The translations under genes and the position numbers were made by a program. DNA of 64,000 bases from assembly GCA_963836695.1 (NCBI GenBank), contig CAWIKX010000007.1:186001-250000 (forward strand), in the 5' to 3' direction. The DNA comes from Roseiarcus sp963836695 (GTDB lineage Bacteria > Pseudomonadota > Alphaproteobacteria > Rhizobiales > Beijerinckiaceae). The notes beneath the pieces were generated by a model. The model did no database searches, was not told where the DNA came from, and saw only the letters and a program-made list of their open reading frames with translations. Below are positions 56,025 through 63,854 of this stretch, piece by piece. The stretch's first letter is position 1, and each line of letters starts with the position of its first letter.

Positions 56025-56429
56025 AGCACCGCATGCGGATGCCGCCCTCGGCTCGTTTAGGCGGTTCTATGCGCGCCTGGAACTGAGGTCTGCCTGGCTC
56101 CGCGTCCGATTTGGGAAAGCCTGTGCCGCCTCCGACCGGCTCCGATTCAGTCGACCGAATGCGCCTGCGTCCGATCGCCTCCAGCGCGATGTCGCTGCCT
56201 CCTCCGAGAAGGCGCGAAGGGTCGTCCATTTGCCGCCTATCATCGAATAGGTCGGAATCCCCGACAAGTTATCGCGCTGCAGCGAATGATCGCGGTTCAC
56301 TTGCTCCCCCGACCGCTCCGGCGCCAGCGGCAAGGGACGGACGCCAGAATGTCGGTAGATGACCTGATCCGACTTGATGGCGATATCGGGAAACACTTCG
56401 CGCAGTGTGGAGAGCATATCGCTGCTGCT
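56025..56429. other. Gap between convergent lerI and sorC-dhaK, mostly gene relic
   Basis: The main content is the eryB/glpD relic on the minus strand (56098-56417). Bases 56025-56097 show nothing recognisable, and no terminator hairpin stands out. Confidence 0.5.
56098..56417 (-). pseudogene. Relic of an FAD glycerol-3-phosphate/erythritol-phosphate dehydrogenase (GlpD/EryB type)
   Basis: The minus frame from 56417 has the GlpD core blocks LREVFPDIAI, YRHSGVRPLPLAP, then NRDHSLQRDNL and the diagnostic SMIGGKWTTLRAFSEEAA. A one-base deletion near 56193 then shifts the frame, and the next frame continues DIALEAIGRRRIRSTESEP and GGGTGFPKSDAE. Both the N-terminal FAD-binding part and the C-terminal tail are absent. 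This is what is left of a gene, probably the eryB that belongs in an erythritol operon. It directly follows the stop of the sorC-dhaK gene in the same frame. Confidence 0.75.
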
Positions 56430-58514
56430 CTAGCCAATCTGCAGAAACGCGGCCCGGCAAGGATGATGAAGAAGCTCATGCAGCTCTCGATCGAGATGGA
56501 GGAGCGATATCGACGCTCCGACCATGTCGATCGAGGTGCAATAGTGACCGACGAAACTCATGTCGACTTCGACGCCCTTTGCGGCGAGCCTTTGCTCAAC
56601 CCGACGATGAAGGATGTACAGCTCCATGAGAGGAGTGCCGCCGAGCGAGTTGACCAGCGCCGCGACCTTGTCGCCGGACGAAGGATTCATCTCGGCGAAG
56701 ATCTGATCGAGAACAAGATCCGCTGTGTCGTCCGCCTGTAAAAGCGCGCCGCGCCTCACCCCAGGCTCGCCATGGATGCCGACGCCGATTTCCATGTCGT
56801 CCGGACCGATGCCAAAATTATAGCGGCGGGTTTGCGGCAAGGAGCAGGGCTCGAGCGCCACGCCGATGGTATAGGTGCGGGCCGCGGCCTTCTGCGTCAC
56901 CGCTTCGCAGACGTCGAGGCTCCAGCCTTTGTCACAGGCCGCGCCGGCGATCTTGAAGACGAAGACATTTCCGGCCACGCCTCGGCGCGCGGCGCGGTTC
57001 TCGCGCGGCGACGATGACACGTCGTCTGTCGTCACGACCGATCGCGTCTCGATGCCGTGATCCTGGGCGATCTCGGCGGCCATGTCGAAGTTCATGACGT
57101 CGCCGACGTAATTGCCGTACACGAACAGGACTCCGGCGCCGCCCGAAACCGCCTTTGCGCATTGAAAGATCGGATCGGGCGGCGGCGTCGAGAAGGTATT
57201 GCCGATCGCGGCCGCGTCCGACAAGCCCTTGCCGACGTAGCCGAGAAAACAAGGCTCGTGACCCGAGCCGCCGCCAATCACAAGCCCCACCTTGCCGGGA
57301 CGAGGTCCGTCGAGCGCCACCAGCGCGCGTCTCGCGGCGGGAAGCGGTTTGAGGAACGTGCGATGCGCCCGAATCGCCCCCTCGAGCATTTCCTCGACCA
57401 CTGCGTCGGGCTCATTGATGAATTTCTTGACGTGCTCTCGAGGTTCGCGTCCGGGCAGCCCGACCGTCTGCCTGTCGCGCCCGCGCCGATCGAGTTCAGC
57501 GGCGCCGTCGGCGCGCAGAATGCCGCGCGCAGTGGCGGCGTCGGTCACCAGCACGTTGGCGTAGCGGCCTCGCAGCGCCGCCAGGATCGCAGGCGCCCTG
57601 TCGAAGCCGCCGGCCACGCAAATGCGCAGATCGACGCGCAGCAGCTCGTCGAGAGACAAACCGATCACGCGATCGTCGAGGGCGCCAGCGACCGGCCTTC
57701 CCCACGCGTCGACAAAGCGAGCCGCCAAAACGCCTACAGCGCCGCGGTCGAGGTACCGTTGGATATCGCTACCCTCGAAGAGGCCGTCGCTATCAAGGGA
57801 TGTGTTCGGCCGCAAGGCGTTGATTCCAAACAGCGCCTTGTTGGCTCGCGAGAGGATCTGGAGCTGTTCGGCGACGAGCTGCTCGCCGACCATGATCGCG
57901 CGCGCTCCGGCGGTCGACGTCACCGCCGGGGCCGAAACGTTTACGCACATGGCGTTCAAGGCTGACGCGATGGTCGAGGCGCAGAGCGAAGACGCGGATG
58001 GGTTCTTGGCGGCCGCGCCGCCAATCGCCTGAACGACCGTTACGTCCTGCAGCCCTGCTATCCTCAGATGGACGCCAACCGACATTACGGTTCTGCCGCC
58101 CGTCACCGCCAGGGTGTCGCCCGACTTCAGGTACTTGCGCAGAGCAAGGGCGCCAGCTGCGCCAAGTTGCCGAGCAAGCGCGCGGTCGTCGCCGTTGTTC
58201 GGCACAACCAAGCAGTCGCGCAAATTGAAATGACTCTTCAGGGCCTGCGCGAGGCTCAATGACGCGAGCCGCGCCGGCTCTATCGAAATATTGACGATCC
58301 CGCGCTCGCGCGCCTCATTGAGATAGGCGATTACGGTAGCGCGCGACATCCCCATAGCCTTGGCGATGTCGTTCTGCGTCATCCCTTCCTGGTAATAGAG
58401 CCAGCTCGCCCAGACATAAGGATCGTCGCCGAAGCGCAGCGGAGTCGTGCGCTGCGCGATCTCCCCGCCACTATGTTCAGCCTCTCCGGCGTCCGGCTTC
58501 GCAGGCGACGACAG
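56430..58514 (-). CDS. SorC/DeoR-type transcriptional regulator fused to a DhaK domain
   Basis: One open frame of 694 residues from the CTG at 58514, which has GGAGG 7 bases upstream (an ATG at 58631 is the other choice, overlapping the rpiB gene by 91 bases). Residues about 25-75 are a SorC-type HTH (MTQNDIAKAMGMSRATVIAY); about 80-320 the sugar-phosphate-binding SorC domain (SGDTLAVTGGRTVMSV; LVTDAATARGIL near its end). After a linker of about 25 residues, a full DhaK domain (about 358-690) follows, with GGGSGHEP (His419), NYVGDVMNF (Asp472) and GIHGEPG (His581) matching the substrate-binding residues of E. coli DhaK. No DhaL domain is present, so ATP-dependent phosphorylation is not expected. 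No start codon precedes the DhaK part. In operon with rpiB and the importer. Confidence 0.8.
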   Translation of the reverse strand: MSSPAKPDAGEAEHSGGEIAQRTTPLRFGDDPYVWASWLYYQEGMTQNDIAKAMGMSRATVIAYLNEARERGIVNISIEPARLASLSLAQALKSHFNLRDCLVVPNNGDDRALARQLGAAGALALRKYLKSGDTLAVTGGRTVMSVGVHLRIAGLQDVTVVQAIGGAAAKNPSASSLCASTIASALNAMCVNVSAPAVTSTAGARAIMVGEQLVAEQLQILSRANKALFGINALRPNTSLDSDGLFEGSDIQRYLDRGAVGVLAARFVDAWGRPVAGALDDRVIGLSLDELLRVDLRICVAGGFDRAPAILAALRGRYANVLVTDAATARGILRADGAAELDRRGRDRQTVGLPGREPREHVKKFINEPDAVVEEMLEGAIRAHRTFLKPLPAARRALVALDGPRPGKVGLVIGGGSGHEPCFLGYVGKGLSDAAAIGNTFSTPPPDPIFQCAKAVSGGAGVLFVYGNYVGDVMNFDMAAEIAQDHGIETRSVVTTDDVSSSPRENRAARRGVAGNVFVFKIAGAACDKGWSLDVCEAVTQKAAARTYTIGVALEPCSLPQTRRYNFGIGPDDMEIGVGIHGEPGVRRGALLQADDTADLVLDQIFAEMNPSSGDKVAALVNSLGGTPLMELYILHRRVEQRLAAKGVEVDMSFVGHYCTSIDMVGASISLLHLDRELHELLHHPCRAAFLQIG

Positions 58515-58540
58515 TTCCTGGCCTCCGTCCTTATTGACTT

Positions 58541-58987
58541 TCAGCGACCGGGTTTCGCGCTGTCGAGCTTGTCTACGGCAGCGACATTCGCCGCCGAGGG
58601 CCCCGCTGGATCGAAGGAGGAGCGCAGCCATGCGTCGGCGATGGCCTTGGCGAGTTCCGGACCAACAACTCGCGCGCCCATCGTGATGATCTGCGCGTTA
58701 TTGGATTTCGCCGCGCGCTCGGCAGAATAGGCGTCGTGCGTTTGCGCGGCGCGGATTCCCGGTACCTTGTTCGCCGATATGGCGACGCCAATGCCCGTCC
58801 CGCAAAACAGGATGCCACGCTCGAACTCGCCCGCAATGATGGCTTTCCCGACCTTCTCGGCGACTTCCGCGTAAAAGCCGGGCTCGCTCAAATCGATGAC
58901 CGTGAGGTCGGGCCGACCTGAAAGATGCGCGGCGATCACGTCAAGCAGGGGTTTTCCCGCGCCGTCGGCCCCAAGCGCAATCTTCAT
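58541..58987 (-). CDS. rpiB: RpiB/LacA-type sugar-phosphate isomerase (EryI type)
   Basis: 148-residue ribose-5-phosphate isomerase B-family protein. MKIALGADGAGKPLLDV is the N-terminal block; the catalytic Cys62 is in GILFCGTGIGVAISANK; AAQTHDAYSAERAAKSNNAQ supplies the His. In erythritol loci this family (EryI) converts D-erythrulose 4-phosphate to D-erythrose 4-phosphate, which enters the pentose-phosphate pathway. The ATG at 58987 is preceded by GAGG. It is 26 bases before the CTG of the regulator gene. Confidence 0.9.
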   Translation of the reverse strand: MKIALGADGAGKPLLDVIAAHLSGRPDLTVIDLSEPGFYAEVAEKVGKAIIAGEFERGILFCGTGIGVAISANKVPGIRAAQTHDAYSAERAAKSNNAQIITMGARVVGPELAKAIADAWLRSSFDPAGPSAANVAAVDKLDSAKPGR

Positions 58988-59085
58988 GGTTTCAACCTCA
59001 CACATTTTTCACCGACCGGCCCTATCGGCGCGATGAACCGCTGCACTTAAACGCGCTCCTGGATCTTCGCCAGGCGGACGCGAGC

Positions 59086-59859
59086 TCACACAATCGTGTA
59101 ACCGCCATCGACAAGCAGGTCTGCCCCGTTGATCATGTCCGCGCCGGTCGACGCTAGGAAAATCGCGGCGGCGGCGATTTCATTTGGATAAGCGAAACGG
59201 CCTGAGGGGATGCGCGTTTTAAGCGCCTCGCCTCTTGGACCGTCCCACGCCTTTTTGCCGAGCTCAGTAAGCACGACGGTCGGGGAGATCGTATTGACGC
59301 AGATACGGTGCTTGCCCCATTCCGCCGCCAGGGTCTTGCTCAGGCCGATCACGCCGAACTTGGAGGCGCAGTAGGCCACGTGCTGATCGATGGCGACTGA
59401 GCCGGCCTGGGAGGCGATGTTGATGATCTTACCGCCGCTGCCGGCGGCGATCATCGCCCGCCCGACGGCCTGCGAGACCAAAAATGAGCCCTTCAGATTG
59501 ATGGCGATCGTCTTGTCCCAGTAGTCGAGCGGCAGCTCCTCCGCTGGCGCAAGAAAGACGACGCCTGCGCTGTTGACGAGGATGTCAATCCCGCCCAGCG
59601 TCTGAAGGGCGCCGTCGACCGCCTTCTTCACGGAGGCCGGATCGGCGACATCGCAAACGATCGCAACGGCGCCGTTGGCGATCTCCTTCGCCTTGGCCTC
59701 GGCGGCGCTCGCGTTGAGGTCCGCCACGGCCGTCCGCACGCCTTTGGCGGCGAAGGCGTCGCAGATTGCAGCGCCAATGCCGGACCCGCCGCCGGTGACA
59801 AGCGCGCGCTTGCCTTTCAAGGAGAAGTCAAGATCAATCGCTGGGGACGCGTCGGCCAT
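59086..59859 (-). CDS. SDR family dehydrogenase (GolD/DthD-like, D-threitol or polyol)
   Basis: 257-residue SDR. Cofactor loop ALVTGGGSGIGAAICDAF, NSAGVVFLAPAEE, catalytic Ser in INIASQAGSVAI and YCASKFG; the ending LLVDGGYTIV and the NTISPTVVLTELGKKAWDG segment fit the polyol-dehydrogenase group (GolD, D-threitol dehydrogenase DthD). The context of an erythrulose pathway supports oxidation of a C4 polyol to erythrulose. Start at ATG 59859. Confidence 0.85.
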   Translation of the reverse strand: MADASPAIDLDFSLKGKRALVTGGGSGIGAAICDAFAAKGVRTAVADLNASAAEAKAKEIANGAVAIVCDVADPASVKKAVDGALQTLGGIDILVNSAGVVFLAPAEELPLDYWDKTIAINLKGSFLVSQAVGRAMIAAGSGGKIINIASQAGSVAIDQHVAYCASKFGVIGLSKTLAAEWGKHRICVNTISPTVVLTELGKKAWDGPRGEALKTRIPSGRFAYPNEIAAAAIFLASTGADMINGADLLVDGGYTIV

Positions 59860-59893
59860 CTCACATTTCCTAAAGCAACGCTCATGGGGCGTA

Positions 59894-59921
59894 AGCATAC
59901 GCGCCGCCAGGCGCGTATGCT
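59894..59921. terminator. 12-bp GC-rich hairpin after the sugar-binding protein gene
   Basis: AGCATACGCGCC (59894-59905) pairs with GGCGCGTATGCT (59910-59921) over the loop GCCA. It lies between the stop of the binding-protein gene (59946) and the start of the dehydrogenase (59859), within an operon. Such a hairpin often protects the binding-protein mRNA and lowers downstream expression; no T-run follows, so it is not a full terminator. Confidence 0.7.
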
Positions 59922-59945
59922 GTTTCGGGACGCTCGCGCTCCGTC

Positions 59946-60938
59946 CTACTTCGAACGCTGCGCGAGCAGCGCGTCGACGTTCGAGCCCGTAACCGGCGTC
60001 CATGGCACGTTGTAGATCTTGTCCTTGCCGTTGTTCCAAGGCATGTCCTTGTACTGGGCCCAAATGTCGGACTGAGGCTTGTAGTCGCCCTTCTTGGCGT
60101 AGAAGATCGCGAGATCGAGGGCGCCCTGCGCCTGCGCGCGCGCGTCCTGCAGGATCGAAGTCATCTCCCCGGCTTTCACCGCGCGCAGACCGTCGGTGAT
60201 GCCGTCGATGCCGGCGATGGCGAAGTCTTTCAGGTTGAGGTTGGCCTCCTTGATGGCCTCGATCGCGCCGAGCGCCATTTCGTCGTTCTGACCAATCACC
60301 CCGTTGATCTGCCCGGGATGGGCGGTCAGCCAGTTCTCCATCAGCTTCTGCGCCTCGGCGCGCGACCAGTTGGCCGTCTGGTCCTCAAGCACCTTGACAT
60401 TCGGGCATTCCGCGAGGGCCTTCTTGTTTCCCTGGAGACGCGAAATCTGGGCCGATTGGCCAATCGGGCCCTCGATGATGACGACGTTTCCCTTGCATCC
60501 GATCCGGTCGAGGACAGACTTTCCTTCCAGATAGCCGGACACCGTGTCGTCAGACCCGACATAGGAGCTAAGCAAGTCCGAATGGACGCGCGTATTCGAG
60601 CCGATGACCGGAATGCCGGCGTCATGGGCCGACTGGACGGGCGTCGCGCCCGCTTCGGCGTCGATCGGCACGAAGATGATCGCATCGTATTTCTGGGTGA
60701 TCATCGTGTTGATCTGGTCCTGCTGGGTCAGGGCGTCGTACTTTCCGTCGAATACGGTGACTTCGACGTCGCCGCTCTTGACCGCGGGGTGCTCTTTCAG
60801 AGCCGCCGACCAGATCTGCATGAATTCAGCCTTCAGGCCGTACACCGCGGCGCCGACCTTCACTTTTTCCGCCATGGCCGGCGAGGCGAAAAGCGCCGCC
60901 GCGGAAACCATGGCCAACATTAAGCCCTTGAGTTTCAT
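59946..60938 (-). CDS. Sugar ABC transporter substrate-binding protein (RbsB type)
   Basis: 330-residue periplasmic protein of the ribose-binding family. Signal peptide MKLKGLMLAMVSAAALFASPAMA, then EKVKVGAAVYGLKAEFMQIW. The two-domain fold keeps DALTQQDQINTMITQKYDAI and IIFVPIDAEAGATPV, then GIPVIGSNTR, IIEGPIGQSAQISR and the IGQNDEMALGAIEAIKEA hinge segment. Its substrate is most likely a tetritol or tetrulose, from the neighbours. GGAG lies before the ATG at 60938. Confidence 0.9.
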   Translation of the reverse strand: MKLKGLMLAMVSAAALFASPAMAEKVKVGAAVYGLKAEFMQIWSAALKEHPAVKSGDVEVTVFDGKYDALTQQDQINTMITQKYDAIIFVPIDAEAGATPVQSAHDAGIPVIGSNTRVHSDLLSSYVGSDDTVSGYLEGKSVLDRIGCKGNVVIIEGPIGQSAQISRLQGNKKALAECPNVKVLEDQTANWSRAEAQKLMENWLTAHPGQINGVIGQNDEMALGAIEAIKEANLNLKDFAIAGIDGITDGLRAVKAGEMTSILQDARAQAQGALDLAIFYAKKGDYKPQSDIWAQYKDMPWNNGKDKIYNVPWTPVTGSNVDALLAQRSK

Positions 60939-61024
60939 ACCCGTCTCCTTGTGCGCTTTACCGGCTTTGCGCTTTTCGCCGCCAACCGAACGCCGCGCGT
61001 TTCCGCGACGTCCCTCTCCTCGGG

Positions 61025-62056
61025 TCACTCGCCCCGATTTCCCTTCTGATCGAGCATCACAGCGCCGACGATCAGCATCCCCTTCAGCACCTGCTGGTAG
61101 TAGGATTCGATTCCCATAAGATCGAGGCCGTTGTTCATGACCCCGATGATCAGCGCGCCAATCAGCGTGCCCGTGACGCGGCCGACGCCGCCTGAAAGAC
61201 TGACGCCGCCGATCACGACCGCCGCGATCGCGTCGAGCTCATAGCCAATGCCAGCCTGGGTGAGCGCCGAGCCTGTCCGCGCCGCGAGCAGCATGCCGGC
61301 GACGCCAGCCAGTCCGCCACAGATCACGTAGACGGCGAAGCGCACGCGCACGACGTCGATTCCCGAGGTCTTGGCGGCGCGCGGGTTTCCGCCGACCGCA
61401 TAAACATAACGGCCGAACCGGGTGCGCGAGAGCACGAACCACGAGGCAAGGAAGACCGCCGCGAAGATAATGACGGGCGCCGGGATATGGAACAGATAGC
61501 CATTGCCGATCCACCGGAACTGCGGCGTCAGCGCCGGCACGGGCCGCCCGCCCGCGTAGATAAGGGTCAGTCCGCGCGCTGCGGACAACATGCCGAGCGT
61601 CGCGACAAACGAGGGAACGGAATAGCGCGCGACGATCACGCCGATGACGGCGCCGCAGGCGATCCCGATGAGCGCGCCGACCACAAGGGCGACAAAGACG
61701 GGATAGGGACCGCCGGGCACGCTCGCAATCGAGGACGTGGTGGCGAAGCTCGCCGAGACGATGCCGGCCAGCGCGAGCACCGAGCCAACCGAGAGATCGA
61801 TGCCGCGAGTGATGACAACGAACGTCATCCCAAACGCCAGGACGCCGTTGATCGACGTCTGCAAGAGAACGTTCGAAATATTGCTCTGGGTGAGAAAGTA
61901 GCGGTTCGCGAGCGACAACGCCACGACGAGGAGGGCGAAGGCGACATAGATTCCGTAGTCACGCGCGATCCGCTGCAAGGTGTCGGAGGCGACGGCTCGG
62001 TGGTCCTTGAGGGAAGGATGCTCGGACACGATCTGCGTTCGCTTCTCTGAAGGCAT
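61025..62056 (-). CDS. Sugar ABC transporter permease (RbsC type)
   Basis: 343-residue permease with about eight to ten membrane helices. The RbsC-type blocks GIDLSVGSVLALAGIVSAS, GLTLIYAGGRPV, RTRFGRYVYAVGGNPRAAK and GAVMLDQKGNRGE at the C-terminus are present. It starts three bases after the ATPase stop, and a gap of 86 bases leads to the binding-protein gene. Forms the importer with the two flanking genes. Confidence 0.92.
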   Translation of the reverse strand: MPSEKRTQIVSEHPSLKDHRAVASDTLQRIARDYGIYVAFALLVVALSLANRYFLTQSNISNVLLQTSINGVLAFGMTFVVITRGIDLSVGSVLALAGIVSASFATTSSIASVPGGPYPVFVALVVGALIGIACGAVIGVIVARYSVPSFVATLGMLSAARGLTLIYAGGRPVPALTPQFRWIGNGYLFHIPAPVIIFAAVFLASWFVLSRTRFGRYVYAVGGNPRAAKTSGIDVVRVRFAVYVICGGLAGVAGMLLAARTGSALTQAGIGYELDAIAAVVIGGVSLSGGVGRVTGTLIGALIIGVMNNGLDLMGIESYYQQVLKGMLIVGAVMLDQKGNRGE

Positions 62057-62059
62057 GAT

Positions 62060-63538
62060 TTAAGCCGAGAGATGGACGAGCTTTTCGGCGGTCGCTTCCG
62101 ATCGATCGAGGATGCCGACCGACCTGCCGTCGCGCATCACCATGATGCGGTCCGCAACGCCAAGGATCTCGTCGATCTCGGACGAAATCATCGCCACCGT
62201 GCCGCCTCCCGCCGCGAAATCTCCGACGATCCGTGAGATCTCGCGCTTGGCGCCGACATCGACGCCCCGAGTGGGCTCGTCCAAAAGCAATACGCTTGGA
62301 TTGCGCAGAAACCATTTGCCCAGCACGACCTTCTGCTGGTTGCCGCCGGAGAGGCTGGAAACGGGATCGAGATCGCGCCCGGCGCGGATCTGGAAGCGCT
62401 TGATCGTCTCGCGACTCGCCTCGACCTCGCGCGCCGTGCTGACGATGAAATTCGGGCTGAAATCCTTCAGGCTCGCCATACTGATATTGCGGCGAATGCT
62501 GTCGCTCAGATTAAGCCCGGTGAGCTTCCGATCCTCGGTGACGAGCGCGACGCCCTTGGCGATCGCCTCACCGGGCGTGGTGAGCGAGACGGGTTTGCCG
62601 GAAAGTCTGATCTCGCCTTTGGAGGGGCGGTCGAGGCCAAACAGGCAGTCGAAGATTTCGCTGCGGCCGGAGCCCATCAGGCCGTAGATGCCGAAGATCT
62701 CGCCTTTGCGGACAGTGAAGGAGATGTCGGCAATCTTGCCGGGCGAAGTGAGGCCGACCACAGAAAGACCTTCCTCGTCGGTCGGCGTGTTGACCTTAGC
62801 ATATTCCTCGGAGATCTCGCGTCCGACGATCATGCGGATGAGGGTCGCGCGATCGACGTCGGCGAGCGCCCCAGAGCCGACGAAGGCGCCGTCGCGGAAG
62901 ACCGTGTAGCGGTCGGCGATGTCAAAGATCTCCGAAAGGCGATGCGAGACGTAGACGATGCCGCGACCCTGTTCCCGCAGTCGGCGCACGACGGCGAAGA
63001 GCTGGTGAGCTTCGCGCTCGCCGATCGCCGAGGTCGGCTCGTCCATGAAGATGACTTCCGCCTCATGGCTCAGCGCCTTGGCGATCTCGACCAGTTGCAT
63101 CTGGGCGACAGAGAGGCTGTGCATGGATTGCGTGGCGGGGATTGCGAAGCCCAGATTGTCCAGGATCGCCTGCGCGGCGGCGTTCATCTTGCGAAAGTCG
63201 ATGCGTCCGAACCGGCCAGGAGGCTCCCGGCCGAGGAAGACGTTCTCGGCCACGGTCATGTGCGGGACCGGGCTCAGTTCCTGCTCGATAATGGCGATGC
63301 CCGAGGCTAGCGCCTCTGCCGGGTTGTTGAACTCGACCTCGCGGCCGTTGCGCCAGATTGTGCCGCCGTCGCGGCGGTAAATGCCCATGACGATCGAGAG
63401 AAAGGTCGATTTTCCCGCCCCGTTGCCACCGCAGAGGGCGTGAACTGTCCCGGCTTCGAGGTCGAACTGGCCATCGCGTAACGCGGCGATGCCGCCGAAC
63501 GACTTGCGCAGCCCTTTGACCCTGAGCAAAGCGACCAC
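62060..63538 (-). CDS. Sugar ABC transporter ATP-binding protein (RbsA type)
   Basis: 492 residues with two ABC domains. First domain: Walker A GGNGAGKST, signature in LSVAQMQLVEIAKAL, Walker B AEVIFMDEPTSAIG. Second domain is the degenerate one typical of RbsA: GLMGSGRSE in place of Walker A, then LSGGNQQKVVLGKWF and LLLDEPTRGVDVG. Start is GTG 63538 (VVALLRVKGLRKSFGGI) with GGAGG 5 bases upstream; the frame extends 66 codons further, but those residues do not fit the family. First gene of the minus-strand operon. Confidence 0.92.
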   Translation of the reverse strand: MVALLRVKGLRKSFGGIAALRDGQFDLEAGTVHALCGGNGAGKSTFLSIVMGIYRRDGGTIWRNGREVEFNNPAEALASGIAIIEQELSPVPHMTVAENVFLGREPPGRFGRIDFRKMNAAAQAILDNLGFAIPATQSMHSLSVAQMQLVEIAKALSHEAEVIFMDEPTSAIGEREAHQLFAVVRRLREQGRGIVYVSHRLSEIFDIADRYTVFRDGAFVGSGALADVDRATLIRMIVGREISEEYAKVNTPTDEEGLSVVGLTSPGKIADISFTVRKGEIFGIYGLMGSGRSEIFDCLFGLDRPSKGEIRLSGKPVSLTTPGEAIAKGVALVTEDRKLTGLNLSDSIRRNISMASLKDFSPNFIVSTAREVEASRETIKRFQIRAGRDLDPVSSLSGGNQQKVVLGKWFLRNPSVLLLDEPTRGVDVGAKREISRIVGDFAAGGGTVAMISSEIDEILGVADRIMVMRDGRSVGILDRSEATAEKLVHLSA

Positions 63539-63854
63539 TTTTTCCTCCGGGCTGCGAAACTGCTCGATCGTTCTATCGCGGTTTTCGCAACTTCGCGGCG
63601 AAGCTTTGATATTAGTCCGGTATCGATTGACAAATGTCAAGAATTGGAGCGGCCATTCGGAGCCGGCTTTCCGCGGCTTGGCTTGCTCGATTCGCCCCGC
63701 GCCGGTCGTCGGCGGCCTCGGAGCCAAGAGCGACACTCGCCAATCGCCGAGCGTTCCGTTCCGCGCTAAGCCCTAAGACGCGCGCCTGTGGACCTTTCGC
63801 GCCCCGAGGTCCAGTATCACTTCGTCAAGTTTGCCGAGTCCATTTGGGGCCGCC
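63539..63854. other. Intergenic region upstream of the tetritol operon
   Basis: About 316 bases between the RbsA-type gene (minus) and a possible plus-strand gene. It holds the probable operon promoter (see 63627). Apart from that palindrome and an AT-rich stretch at 63600-63640 nothing is recognised. Confidence 0.5.
63627..63640 (-). promoter_or_regulatory. TTGACA/TGTCAA palindrome, probable promoter with operator
   Basis: TTGACAAATGTCAA is a 6-bp inverted repeat with a 2-base spacer, about 90 bases upstream of the RbsA-type start. On the minus strand the sequence gives a -35-like TTGTCA followed after 16 bases by TATCAA, a plausible -10. A repressor bound to the palindrome would block this promoter; a SorC-type site is an inference. 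Confidence 0.4.
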
